This document shows, in pieces, positions 36,687-45,144 of a DNA stretch of 64,000 bases. Location of the stretch: NCBI RefSeq assembly GCF_000403355.2, contig NZ_KE159646.1:123401-187400 (forward strand). Direction: 5' to 3'. The notes under the pieces are model-generated. The model was not told where the DNA came from and did not search any database. It saw only the letters and a program-made list of their open reading frames with translations. The translations under genes were made by a program, and so were the position numbers. The DNA comes from Adlercreutzia caecimuris B7. GTDB lineage: Bacteria > Actinomycetota > Coriobacteriia > Coriobacteriales > Eggerthellaceae. Positions within the stretch are counted from its first letter, which is position 1; every line of letters starts with the position of its first letter.

Positions 36687-38240
36687 TTAGAATCGGAAAT
36701 AGATGAAGGGGTTGAAGGATCCGGAGATAACTGAAATGACCGAGAGGCAGAGCATGGTAAGGCATGCGATGTCCGTTAGTGTAAAAACGGCGCGTACGGT
36801 GAGGGAGCGCTGTTTGGAGGGGTATGCGTCTGCCACTTCTCCGAGCCAAGCCTCGTTGTCGCACTGGAGATCGGACACCTTGCATTTTTGGGCAGCTAGC
36901 CCCGTCTGCACAACATTTGTTGCAGGGCGACGGCACGCCCAGGCAACGAGGCATTCGCGCAGCTGGGGCACGAGAGGAGTGGAGGCAAGTACACAGGGAA
37001 TGAGCAGCGGCCAGTACTCCCATGCGCCAAGCGCCCAGAGGCTCGATGATCCCGTGAAGCCAAAGGCGCCGAACATGGCGGCGACATACTCGGTAAATAC
37101 CGCGGGATCCTCAATCCAGAAGATGAGCCAGCCGAACATGAATACGGCAATGCACCAAAGGCGTCGGATGGCCGATGGTAGACGGTCAAGTGCCTTGAGC
37201 AGGAACAACTTCTCGCATATGAGCAGGGCGCCGTAGTATAGGCCCCACAGCAGGAAATTCCAGGCTGCCCCGTGCCAGATGCCCGTGAGTCCCCAGACAA
37301 CCGCGATGTTGAACACCCAGCGACCTTGGGAGCTGCGATTTCCTCCGAGGGGAATGTACACATAGTCGCGGAAGAAGCCGCCAAGCGTCATGTGCCACCG
37401 CCGCCAGAATTCCGTGGCGCTGTGGGATATATAGGGATAGTTGAAGTTTCGAGGGTAGTTGAAGCCCATCATCTTTCCCATGCCGATAGCCATATCGGAA
37501 TAGCCCCCGAAGTCGAAGAATATCTGGAACGAATAGGCCGCTAGTCCTGCCCAGGCGCCGATAGCTCCGATGGAGGCGCCTCCGGAAGAGAGCATGTCGG
37601 TGGCCAGGATGGCCACGGTGTTGGCGAGAAGGACCTTCTTGCCAAGTCCGATGCAGAACAGGCGGATTCCCGCGCAGAAGCCCGCAAGGGTGACATGGCG
37701 GTCATCTATCTGGTCCTCGATATCCGAATATCGGACGATGGGGCCAGCGACAAGCTGGGGGAACATGGCGATGTACATGCCGAGATAAAGGGGGTTCTTC
37801 TGGGCGCAGGTGTCTTTGCGGTAGACGTCGATGACGTAGGACACGGCCTGCAACGTGTAGAAGGAGATGCCGATGGGCAGCGGCAGCTCATAATCGGGGA
37901 TGAGGTTTGCTCCCAGCAGCGCGTTAATATTCTCTGCAATAAAGCCCTCGTATTTGAAAAAGCCCAGAATGCCCAGGTCGATCACGAGGGTTGCTGCTAG
38001 GATGAGCTTGCGTGTCGCAGCACCTTCGCAGCGAGAGGAAGAGAGCGCTACGCCGCCGGCCCAGTTGATCGTCATGGAGAATACCATGAGCCAAATGTAG
38101 ACGGGCTCTCCCCAGGCGTAGAAGAGAAGCGAGGCAAGAAGGAGCACGACGTTTTTGGCCGGCCTCCAGGGGATAACGAAGTAAGCGATGAGGAACAGGG
38201 GTAGGAAGGCCAGCAGGAACGTGGCGCTTGAGAATATCAA
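36687..38240 (-). CDS. MBOAT family O-acyltransferase (AlgI/DltB-like)
   Basis: A 517-residue polytopic protein that should pass acetyl or other acyl groups across the membrane. It has about 11 hydrophobic helices. The family signature YISHSATEFWRRWHMTLGGFFRDYVYIPLGGNR and the active-site histidine in LTGIWHGAAWNFLLWG (about H323) are intact. It starts at TTG 38240, with AGGAG 6 bases upstream, and is followed by the AlgX-like gene in the same operon. The last 110 residues (after about 400) are longer than in AlgI and include a Cys-containing polar loop before a final membrane helix. Confidence 0.92.
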   Translation of the reverse strand: MIFSSATFLLAFLPLFLIAYFVIPWRPAKNVVLLLASLLFYAWGEPVYIWLMVFSMTINWAGGVALSSSRCEGAATRKLILAATLVIDLGILGFFKYEGFIAENINALLGANLIPDYELPLPIGISFYTLQAVSYVIDVYRKDTCAQKNPLYLGMYIAMFPQLVAGPIVRYSDIEDQIDDRHVTLAGFCAGIRLFCIGLGKKVLLANTVAILATDMLSSGGASIGAIGAWAGLAAYSFQIFFDFGGYSDMAIGMGKMMGFNYPRNFNYPYISHSATEFWRRWHMTLGGFFRDYVYIPLGGNRSSQGRWVFNIAVVWGLTGIWHGAAWNFLLWGLYYGALLICEKLFLLKALDRLPSAIRRLWCIAVFMFGWLIFWIEDPAVFTEYVAAMFGAFGFTGSSSLWALGAWEYWPLLIPCVLASTPLVPQLRECLVAWACRRPATNVVQTGLAAQKCKVSDLQCDNEAWLGEVADAYPSKQRSLTVRAVFTLTDIACLTMLCLSVISVISGSFNPFIYFRF

Positions 38241-38296
38241 CTCAGTCTCCTAGCAGTTCTGGTTGGGGCGAAGCCATCATGAAGGACAACTTGCCC

Positions 38297-38302
38297 ATTA
38301 TA
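38297..38302 (-). promoter_or_regulatory. -10 box of the MBOAT/AlgX-like operon
   Basis: A perfect TATAAT on the minus strand, about 57 bases upstream of the TTG start. The -35 is poor. The rest of the 266-base divergent gap (38241-38506) holds the opposing promoter and no gene that I can support. Confidence 0.55.
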
Positions 38303-38465
38303 CGTTACGCAGCTTGGTGTGCGAGTTGCGCTTTGGTGTCTGATGAAAAACTATGGTGATCCTCCGCCGATGCCGCCGTCTGGCGATAATTGCCATCGCT
38401 CCAGATGGTAAAGGGATTCGTCAGGATATTGACGAGAGGCCAATATGGAATAGCTATCCGGCGCA

Positions 38466-38474
38466 TGTTAGAAT
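38466..38474 (+). promoter_or_regulatory. Extended -10 promoter of the second beta-helix gene
   Basis: TGT-TAGAAT (TAGAAT at 38469-38474) is an extended -10 element like the one before the first paralogue. The leader is about 26 bases, with AGAGGAGA as RBS. Confidence 0.55.
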
Positions 38475-38506
38475 TCTCATGGATTCGTTTACGAGAGGAG
38501 AAAGAC

Positions 38507-40390
38507 ATGGGAGTACTTGCAAAGCGTGTTTCGGTTTTCGCGCTGGGCGCTATGGCGGCCTGTTGCCTGCTCGCCACAGCTCCTGCTCTGGCCTTCGCCG
38601 ATTCGGTGACGGTCAACATGGCAAGCGACCGCAACGCCGCGCGAGCGATTCAGGCCGAGCTGGATAAGGCTGCCAGCAAGGGTACGGCAGCCAATCCGTA
38701 CGTCGTTACGGTGCCCAGGGGCACCTATGCGCTCGATCGGAGCCTTAAACTGAATAGCAATACCACCCTCAATCTCGCTGGCGTTACCTTCAAGTTGAAT
38801 GCCAATGCCGGTTGCAACATGCTTCGTGTGGGCGAGAGCGACGACAGGAAGACGGGCTACTACTATCAGAATATTGTCGTGAATGGCGGTGTGTTTGACG
38901 GCAACAAGACGAATAGCACCGTCATGAAGGCGGCCCATGCCAAAAACGTCGCCTTCAACAACGTCGTCTTCAAGAATGCTCGGGACTCTCACCTTGTGGA
39001 GGTGGCCGGCATCGACGGCCTGCGTTTTATCGGCTGTACGTTCCAGGATCAGACGCGCAACAATGCGAGCGCCGCCAAGGCCATGAGCCCCGAGGCACTG
39101 CAGATCGACATTCTGAACAAGACCCACTTCCCGACCTACCGTGCCGAGGATCTGACGATGAAGAACGTCGTTGTCGATCGCTGCACGTTCAGGAATGTGC
39201 CGCGAGGTGTGGGAAGCCATACGGGCGTGTACAACAATCCCATGGACAACATCGCGGTCACCAACTGTACGTTCACGGGCATTGATACCGTTGCCATTGA
39301 GTTCTACAACACGGTCAATCTGAAGATTACCGGCAACACGATCAATAGTGCTCCTCGCGGCATCGCCGTCAACTCCATCGGAGAGCAGGGCATGTTCTTC
39401 TCGAAGAGCATTGCTGCCGAGGGCAAGACCTCTTCGCGCTATTCCAGCGGCTTTGTGAAGCCCTCTCGGAACCAGAACATCGTTATTTCGGATAACACGA
39501 TCATCTCTAAGGGCAAGGATCCTCATAGCGGCTTTGAGAACGAGGCTATTGTGGTCAAGGGTACTTACCTGACCAAGGCAATGAAGAAGACGAGTCAGAT
39601 GGATGCCATTCCGAAGGGCGATCATTTCATTGGAGGCGTGACCGTGACCCGCAACACGATCACAACGGCTGGTCATGGCATTCGTTTCCGCGATGTGAAA
39701 TACTCCACCATTGATGGCAATAAAATAACCTACACTGGCTCTCGGTCGGGCGGCGCGAACTACTACGGCGTCCAGACTATCGACCACTGTGCCGACAACG
39801 CTATCAACAAAAACACTATTGCGAAGATCAAGACCAACGGCATCTACGTGTCCGATAATTCCAAGGCGAAGACGATCAAGGGTAACAAGATTTCCTCTTC
39901 TGGAAAGTATGGCATCGCCATCGACACGAAATCCCGCGCCACGGTGATCTCGGGCAACAAGATCACTTCTCCTAAGCAGCACGGTATCTACCTGCGCAAG
40001 AGCTCCGTTGTTGCGAAGATCGACGGCAATACCATCTCCTCTCCTAAGAAGTACGGTATTTTCATCGAGTCCTCTACGGCCAATGCCATCAGCAAGAACA
40101 AGATCACAAAGCCGAAGGATTCGGGCATTTTCGTGAAGCCCACCTCCAAGGTGAAGTCGATAACCGGCAACACCATCACGAGTGGCGGCACGCGGGGCAT
40201 CTCGTTCTACTCGGGGAAGATCAAAGCCACGATCTCTAAGAACGTGATTAAGAAATGCAAGGGCAACGCCATCTACATCGATGCTAAGACGAAGAAGTAC
40301 AAGATTGTCGTGAAGTCCAATAAGATTGCGGGCAAGGGGGCTAAGATCGCTTCCGGTAAGGTGGCCATCTCGGGCACCAAGAAAGCCTAA
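38507..40390 (+). CDS. Secreted right-handed beta-helix protein (second paralogue)
   Basis: A 627-residue paralogue of the protein at 33731. The start is ATG 38507 (GAGAGGAG 6-7 bases upstream). The signal peptide ends near APALAFA. The same opening (NPYVVTVPRGTYALDRSLKLNSNTTLNLAGV) and conserved middle block (PEALQIDILNKTHFPTYRAEDLTMKNV) are shared with the first copy. About 18 helix rungs follow; late ones are short and regular (TISGNKIT-like, each about 22 residues, with GI at the turn). The C-terminal rungs are Lys-rich. It may modify or cover the polymer acted on by the enclosed acyltransferase genes. The terminator downstream is split by an IS. Confidence 0.86.
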   Translation: MGVLAKRVSVFALGAMAACCLLATAPALAFADSVTVNMASDRNAARAIQAELDKAASKGTAANPYVVTVPRGTYALDRSLKLNSNTTLNLAGVTFKLNANAGCNMLRVGESDDRKTGYYYQNIVVNGGVFDGNKTNSTVMKAAHAKNVAFNNVVFKNARDSHLVEVAGIDGLRFIGCTFQDQTRNNASAAKAMSPEALQIDILNKTHFPTYRAEDLTMKNVVVDRCTFRNVPRGVGSHTGVYNNPMDNIAVTNCTFTGIDTVAIEFYNTVNLKITGNTINSAPRGIAVNSIGEQGMFFSKSIAAEGKTSSRYSSGFVKPSRNQNIVISDNTIISKGKDPHSGFENEAIVVKGTYLTKAMKKTSQMDAIPKGDHFIGGVTVTRNTITTAGHGIRFRDVKYSTIDGNKITYTGSRSGGANYYGVQTIDHCADNAINKNTIAKIKTNGIYVSDNSKAKTIKGNKISSSGKYGIAIDTKSRATVISGNKITSPKQHGIYLRKSSVVAKIDGNTISSPKKYGIFIESSTANAISKNKITKPKDSGIFVKPTSKVKSITGNTITSGGTRGISFYSGKIKATISKNVIKKCKGNAIYIDAKTKKYKIVVKSNKIAGKGAKIASGKVAISGTKKA

Positions 40391-40447
40391 CGTCTCTAGG
40401 CGCTCGAACGCCGGCTGCGTGAATAGAAGGCCCCGTCGCTTTGTACT

Positions 40448-40481
40448 GCCTCCCATTTCTTGGACACGAGAAATGGGAGGC
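40448..40481 (+). promoter_or_regulatory. Hairpin hiding the OrfA ribosome-binding site
   Basis: A perfect 13-bp stem (40448-40460 with 40469-40481) with an 8-base loop. Its 3' arm contains GGGAGG, the RBS of OrfA at 40488. Transcripts entering from outside the IS would fold this stem and translate poorly, as described for other IS elements. Confidence 0.7.
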
Positions 40482-40487
40482 TTCTTT

Positions 40488-41009
40488 ATGCCATCAGACC
40501 TTAGGATCAGATACGACGTCGATGTCCGCAGGGCCGCAGCGGAGCTCTTCGAGGAGGGCTATGGGTATCACGCGGCCGCGACCGTCCTAGCGCTTCCTCC
40601 TTCCGTTGCGAAACAATGGTGCTACAAGTTCGGCGCTGTTGGATTGGACGGATTGCTGCAGATGGGCGGACGACAGGTCAGATACACCTACGAGCAGAAG
40701 CTGGCCGCCGCGAAAGCGGTGGTCGAGGACGGCGAGAAGGTCCCCGATGCCATGGCGTCTTTCGGCATAGCCTCGAGGTCGGCGCTCCTCAAGTGGTGCA
40801 AAGCGTATCGGGAGGGCGGCGCTGAGGCGCTGAGACCGAAGCCGAAGGGCCGGCCCAGAAGAAGCAGCACGGCGAAGGAGGAGCCGACTCGCGAGCAAGA
40901 GCTCGAGGCCCGCGTCCGAAAGCTCGAGGCGGAGAACGCCTACCTAAAAAAATTGGCGGCCCTGAGGGCGGAGAAGAGCCTTCGAACCGGGAGAAGGCAG
41001 CGGCCGTAG
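40488..41009 (+). CDS. IS3-family transposase OrfA
   Basis: A 173-residue DNA-binding half of the transposase. The start is ATG 40488 with GGGAGG 7 bases upstream. Two HTH units are visible: AAAELFEEGYGYHAAATVLALPPSVAKQWCYKFG and AAAKAVVEDGEKVPDAMASFGIASRSALLKWCKAYREGG. A C-terminal leucine-zipper-like helix (REQELEARVRKLEAENAYLKKLAALRAE) ends at the frameshift site A AAA AAA (40946-40952). Alone it would repress transposition; fused to OrfB it is the transposase. Confidence 0.92.
   Translation: MPSDLRIRYDVDVRRAAAELFEEGYGYHAAATVLALPPSVAKQWCYKFGAVGLDGLLQMGGRQVRYTYEQKLAAAKAVVEDGEKVPDAMASFGIASRSALLKWCKAYREGGAEALRPKPKGRPRRSSTAKEEPTREQELEARVRKLEAENAYLKKLAALRAEKSLRTGRRQRP
40946..40952 (+). promoter_or_regulatory. 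Programmed -1 frameshift site
   Basis: Seven A residues in the frame A_AAA_AAA near the end of OrfA. Slipping back one base reads through without a stop (I-G-G-P-E-G-G...) into the OrfB frame and joins MARSSYYYALS, giving an OrfAB fusion of about 455 residues. Confidence 0.85.
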
Positions 41010-41059
41010 CCGCGCTCTCAGGGCATTACCCGCTCGCTGATCTGCTGGAAGCGGCGGAG

Positions 41060-41854
41060 ATGGCGCGATCGAGCTACTACTACGCGCTGTCGCATCCGAA
41101 GGCGCCGACCCGACCGGAGCTATGGGACGCCATAAGCGAGATATTCTCACGGACTCCCAACGGCTGCGGACATCGGCAGATCGCCATGTGCCTGCGCGCC
41201 GAGCGCGGCGCGCGCATCGCGGACAAGACGGTGTTGAAGGTCATGCACGAGATGGGGATCAGCTGCGGCATCCGCCGCGAAACCGACTATCGCAAGTACA
41301 ATTCGTACAAAGGCCTCGTCGGCGAGACCTTCGAGAACGTGCTGGGGCGCGACTTCGGAGCGGAGGGCCCTTGGCAGAAGATGGGCACCGACGTCACGGA
41401 GTTCAAGCAGGCGTGGGGCAAGGCCTATCTCGCGCCGATATACGACTTCGGGAGCAAGGAGACAATAGCGTGGTCGGTGTCGAAGAGCGCGAGCATGGCC
41501 CAGCAGCACGATATCCTCGATCAGCTTTTCTCCAGGATGCCGAAGGGCGCGACGCCGATCCTGCACTCGGACATGGGCTGGCAGTACCAGCAGAGGGCCT
41601 GGGCCGAGCGGCTGAGAGAGCACGGCATCGTGCAGAGCATGTCGGGAAAGGGCAACTGCATCGACAACGGGGCTACCGAGCAGATCTTCGGTCATATCAA
41701 AGACGAGTTCTTCAAGGGTCGGAAATGGGCCACCTTCGAAGAGTTCAAGAAAGATCTGGACGCTTACATCGTTCATTGGAATACGAGGAGACGACAGGTT
41801 AAACTGAAAGGACTGACTCCGGAGGAATTCCGAAATCAGTCCTTAGCAGCTTAG
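41060..41854 (+). CDS. IS3-family transposase OrfB
   Basis: The catalytic half of the transposase; 264 residues are counted from the first ATG, but it is probably made as the OrfAB frameshift product, since the frame is open back to 40946. HTH_21 segment: GCGHRQIAMCLRAERGARIADKTVLKVMHEMGI. The rve core has Asp in KMGTDVTEFKQ, Asp in ILHSDMGWQYQQ and Glu in NGATEQIFGHIKDEFF, all intact. It ends LKGLTPEEFRNQSLAA, typical of the IS150-like branch. Confidence 0.93.
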   Translation: MARSSYYYALSHPKAPTRPELWDAISEIFSRTPNGCGHRQIAMCLRAERGARIADKTVLKVMHEMGISCGIRRETDYRKYNSYKGLVGETFENVLGRDFGAEGPWQKMGTDVTEFKQAWGKAYLAPIYDFGSKETIAWSVSKSASMAQQHDILDQLFSRMPKGATPILHSDMGWQYQQRAWAERLREHGIVQSMSGKGNCIDNGATEQIFGHIKDEFFKGRKWATFEEFKKDLDAYIVHWNTRRRQVKLKGLTPEEFRNQSLAA

Positions 41855-41962
41855 TCCTTACTAATTCGTCCAGGTTTTGGGACGCAGTTCACTTGGAGGC
41901 GACGGGGCCTTCTTCTTGCCGAGGAGGTTGTTGGCCTGCGGGCCGGTGAAACGGCTTGTAAG

Positions 41963-43621
41963 CTATCGGTGCTTCAGCATGTGGCGGAGTTTCCTCTTGA
42001 TCCGCGTGCTGAGAGTCTGCTCCCAAACGCCTTCGGCCACGGCCACATCGATGTGGCCGACGTCAACAAAGGGGAGGGCGGCACCGTCTCCCAGCAACGC
42101 GCGCGCCTTTCCGTCTTCGGCGCTTTTCTTGTCTTTGAGTTGGAGGGAACCGTCCTCCATCAGCCAGAACCAGCGGTTGTCTATCTTTACCCGCACGTTC
42201 CAGCCCTTAAAGCGCCAGCCCTTCAGGGCAAAGTGGTTCTCGGCAAGGTGGCTCTTGCCTGTGTTGGACATTTCCGCGTTTGTGGGAACAAATTCGAAAG
42301 AGCCGCTCTTCAGCTTCTTCACGACGCCCTTATCCTCGGGATAGTCCCAAGTGAACAGTTCTTTCTTGAGCTTGGTGTTGTAGAGGATGGGGTAGGTTAC
42401 GCGCTTCTTGAGGGCCCGGTAGTCGATGGGCTCCTTCTCGGCGTCCTCGAGATTGTGTATGGCATTGAGGATGAAGTCCGAGGACTCCTGCCGCTTAGCC
42501 CTCAGAATGGCGCCCACCGTCTCGTAATCGATGGGCGCGAGGGGCGGATCCAGGAGATTCGTGTCTTTGTTGAACCGGCGATTCTCCAGTCCGAACTGTT
42601 TCAGGACGTTCGTCACCTTGTCTCCGTTGCGCGAGCCGACGTAGAACTCTTTTTCGAAAAGGATGCTGAAGCAGGAGGCATGAAAGGAATTGGTGAAGAC
42701 CACGTCGGCGTATTTGAAGTATCCGAGCCATTCCTCGATGCCGATATCGTAGCGGTAGGTAACGTCGAGGTCCTTGTATTTCGAGAGTTTTCCCTGCGGA
42801 ATGGGCCGGTCGGTGGCTTCCACAATCTTCAGGTTGTGGGCTCGGGCATAGGCGGCCGCCTGCTCAAGGGTGTCCTCGGCCTGCTCCATGACGTAGTAGA
42901 CGAAAAGATATCCCCCTTCTTCGGGCTTGACGGCCATATCGTCGTAGAGCGAGCGGTCATTGAGCATGACGGGGTCGAGCACCAACGAGACGTCCTTGTC
43001 CATATGGTCCTCGATGTAGTCCTTGAGGCTCTCCTCTCGCACGCCAATGTAGTCGATGTCGCTCAGATAGCCGAAGAACTGCTCCTCGTCGTGCTCATTC
43101 TCGGCGAAGAAAACCCCGCGGCTTGCGGCGTAGGCGATCTTCTTCTTGCCCTCCATGGCCTTCGAGGCAAGGAAGAATCCCCGGTCGAAGCCCTTCTGGG
43201 GTTCCTTCTTCCAAATGACGTCGGTTACGCAAATGTAGCAGTCGAACCCAGGGTCCCTCACCTCGAGGAGATCGGAGTCGTAGCACGCGTCGGTTTTGAC
43301 ATAATGCTCGTCGATGAACTTCTGGAACTTGTCGTAGCGAACCTCGCGCTCGTGGTAGAGCGCCCGATAGCCGTCGCGCTTGGATCTCAGCTCGTCGATG
43401 CGATCGAGATTTCCGGTGCGTTCGCGGTGAGCGCAGAGCCGTTCGTAAAAGTCAGCCGGATGGCGTAGGTCGAAGTTGCCATAGTAGACGGGCTTGTAGT
43501 CGATGATAGTGGTTTCCACGCCATTGTCACGCAGGAATTGCTGGAATGCGAAGGTGTGGAGCGGGCAGGCGAAATTCAGCCCTTTGGTGTACATGTTGAT
43601 GGAGATCAGTCCGATGTTCAC
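41963..43621 (-). CDS. Polysaccharide pyruvyl transferase family protein (long form)
   Basis: A 552-residue cytoplasmic protein. The N-terminal 60 residues (MNIGLISINMYTKGLNFACPLHTFAFQQFL...GVETTIIDYKP) and the block YADVVFTNSFHASCFSILFEKEFYVGSRNGDKV match the pyruvyl transferase family, whose members add ketal pyruvate to surface sugars or transfer other groups. The last about 130 residues form an extra domain of short beta strands (HFALKGWRFKGWNVRVKIDNRWFWL) of unknown fold. It lies 27 bases downstream of a second family member, in the same operon. Its 3' end faces the split terminator. Confidence 0.82.
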   Translation of the reverse strand: MNIGLISINMYTKGLNFACPLHTFAFQQFLRDNGVETTIIDYKPVYYGNFDLRHPADFYERLCAHRERTGNLDRIDELRSKRDGYRALYHEREVRYDKFQKFIDEHYVKTDACYDSDLLEVRDPGFDCYICVTDVIWKKEPQKGFDRGFFLASKAMEGKKKIAYAASRGVFFAENEHDEEQFFGYLSDIDYIGVREESLKDYIEDHMDKDVSLVLDPVMLNDRSLYDDMAVKPEEGGYLFVYYVMEQAEDTLEQAAAYARAHNLKIVEATDRPIPQGKLSKYKDLDVTYRYDIGIEEWLGYFKYADVVFTNSFHASCFSILFEKEFYVGSRNGDKVTNVLKQFGLENRRFNKDTNLLDPPLAPIDYETVGAILRAKRQESSDFILNAIHNLEDAEKEPIDYRALKKRVTYPILYNTKLKKELFTWDYPEDKGVVKKLKSGSFEFVPTNAEMSNTGKSHLAENHFALKGWRFKGWNVRVKIDNRWFWLMEDGSLQLKDKKSAEDGKARALLGDGAALPFVDVGHIDVAVAEGVWEQTLSTRIKRKLRHMLKHR

Positions 43622-43648
43622 AGGTGGCCTTTCGTTTGCTGGGGGCGG

Positions 43649-44995
43649 CTACTCGGAGGCTTGGCCATTGCGTCGAAAGCGCGCGGTGGCGTTTCGGAGT
43701 TGATCGAGCAGGGTTGTGCGCTTCTTCGGCTGCATCTCGGCCTGCCGATCAAACAGCTCGTTGTATTTGCCGTAGGCACGTCTCATCTTGCGTCGTAGCT
43801 TCTCCTCGTGCTCTTCTTTCGTTGTCCCGGCATAAGGGACAAGGATGTCGCAGAGGTTGGCCAAGGGGTAGGGCTCAATGTTCTCATCAGGAGCCAGAAT
43901 GGCCTTGATCTGCCGGAAAAGGAAGTCGTAGACGCTAGCGAGGTAGGTTTCGTCTTTGGCTAGAGGGGAGAGGCTCTCGTCCGAAAGACGCCGGGCAATC
44001 TTGGCAGCTGCCTCGGTGCCGGGGTCGATGAGCCGGTCTGTTTGGTTCGTTGACTCGTAGAAGTGCCTGACCTTGTCGTTCCATATAATGCCGAGCGAGG
44101 GAACGCCGAGTGAGTAGGCGATGATGCTTGGGTGCAGTCGGCAAGAGACGATTGCCCTGTAGGAGGAGATGGCCTCGGCAAGCTTCTCGGGAGTATTCAT
44201 GGCGAATACGCATTTCGAGGCAGGAATGCCGTGATTGCGGATCAGATAATCCATGAAGGCTTCATCGCCGAAGTGGCCGCTTGTGATGAACTCGTAGTCG
44301 ATTCCCTGCGCATCAAGGTTGTGCGCGAGATCGGTCCAGAGTTTCGTAGCAGCGGCGCGATCGAAATCGATGCCGTTGTCGGTGAAGGCGTTCGAGCGCA
44401 TGACGAAGATTCCGATCTTGTCCGTGCGCCCTGAAGCCAAAAACGGTGCGAACACCTGCTCGGAAAATACCGCGGGGTCAGCAACTTTTGCAATGGGGAT
44501 CGACAGGCCGCGTGTGTAGCACTCAAGGGCCTCGAAGTCGTCGCGGGTGCTGATGGCCTTGACGCAATCGAGCGCAAGGGCATCGCGCAATTCGATGCAC
44601 TTCGGATTCTCCTCGTCGTAGCCCTCGATGCCGATGGCGGAGAACAGCACGGGAGTTGCGAATTCCTCGGCGACCCGCACGGTGAGGGCGGTTCTCTCGG
44701 CGAAGATCTGGTACTGAAAGTTGAACAGTGGCGCCCCGCCGAACACGACGATATCGGCGTTTGCGATGAGCTTGCGCGCCCGTTCGCGCCCTTTGAGATC
44801 GCTGTTGTCGAGGTACTTGCGAAAAACTACGCCAGCGGCGCGGCTAACGATCTTGTACTGGTCCCGGGTGCAGCCGAGGTTTTCCATGGCTGCTTCCAGC
44901 AGGGAGATGTCGCACGCCTCAATGACCTGATCACCCAGGTTGTCTGAGTCGCGATTGGTGAGCAAGAGGATGCGGATTTTTTTGTGGGGGGCCAT
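43649..44995 (-). CDS. Polysaccharide pyruvyl transferase family protein (CsaB-like)
   Basis: A 448-residue member of the family that includes CsaB, which pyruvylates wall polymers so that SLH-domain proteins can bind. Family motifs: RILLLTNRDSDNLGDQVIEAC at the N-terminus, IVVFGGAPLFNFQYQIF, and near the end of the core AISSYRAIVSCRLHPSIIAYSLGVPSLGIIWNDKV, with the conserved Arg-His pair. A basic, helical C-terminal tail follows (about 390-448). It is first in a two-gene operon with the longer homologue. Substrate and acceptor are not predictable. Confidence 0.85.
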   Translation of the reverse strand: MAPHKKIRILLLTNRDSDNLGDQVIEACDISLLEAAMENLGCTRDQYKIVSRAAGVVFRKYLDNSDLKGRERARKLIANADIVVFGGAPLFNFQYQIFAERTALTVRVAEEFATPVLFSAIGIEGYDEENPKCIELRDALALDCVKAISTRDDFEALECYTRGLSIPIAKVADPAVFSEQVFAPFLASGRTDKIGIFVMRSNAFTDNGIDFDRAAATKLWTDLAHNLDAQGIDYEFITSGHFGDEAFMDYLIRNHGIPASKCVFAMNTPEKLAEAISSYRAIVSCRLHPSIIAYSLGVPSLGIIWNDKVRHFYESTNQTDRLIDPGTEAAAKIARRLSDESLSPLAKDETYLASVYDFLFRQIKAILAPDENIEPYPLANLCDILVPYAGTTKEEHEEKLRRKMRRAYGKYNELFDRQAEMQPKKRTTLLDQLRNATARFRRNGQASE

Positions 44996-45044
44996 AGGCA
45001 GGCATTCCTTGCGATCGTGGCGGCGCCATAGTGCGTATCAAGCA

Positions 45045-45050
45045 ATTATA
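45045..45050 (-). promoter_or_regulatory. -10 box of the pyruvyl transferase operon
   Basis: A perfect TATAAT on the minus strand, 50 bases upstream of ATG 44995. On the opposite strand a TGG-TATCTT extended -10-like element (45102-45107) may serve the divergent cytidylyltransferase gene. Confidence 0.5.
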
Positions 45051-45144
45051 CCTTTTATCTTTGGATACGGCGAGAAGGATGATAGGCCATCGAGCGTCTG
45101 GTATCTTGTGGGTGAACGGTAAGGTATCGATGTGGAGGCGATTG

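Larger units (their letters stand above)
40442..41891 (+). mobile_element. IS3-family insertion sequence (two-frame type)
   Basis: This 1450-bp element has imperfect inverted repeats of about 25-28 bp beginning TGTACTGCCTCCCA on the left and TGAACTGCGTCCCA on the inverted right end; both continue to TGGAC. CTT on both sides (40439-40441 and 41892-41894) is the 3-bp target duplication. It encodes OrfA and OrfB in -1-shifted frames. Ends and genes are intact, and no homology to the IS at 14455 is evident beyond the family level. Confidence 0.92.
40425..41913. terminator. Terminator stem split by an IS3-family element
   Basis: AGAAGGCCCCGTCGC (40425-40439) pairs perfectly over 15 bp with GCGACGGGGCCTTCT (41899-41913). 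Without the IS (40442-41891) and one CTT duplication, the site would be a 15-bp stem with a loop of about 5-6 bases, followed by TCTT. It lies between beta-helix gene 2 and the convergent pyruvyl-transferase gene, so it probably was their shared terminator. Confidence 0.8.
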
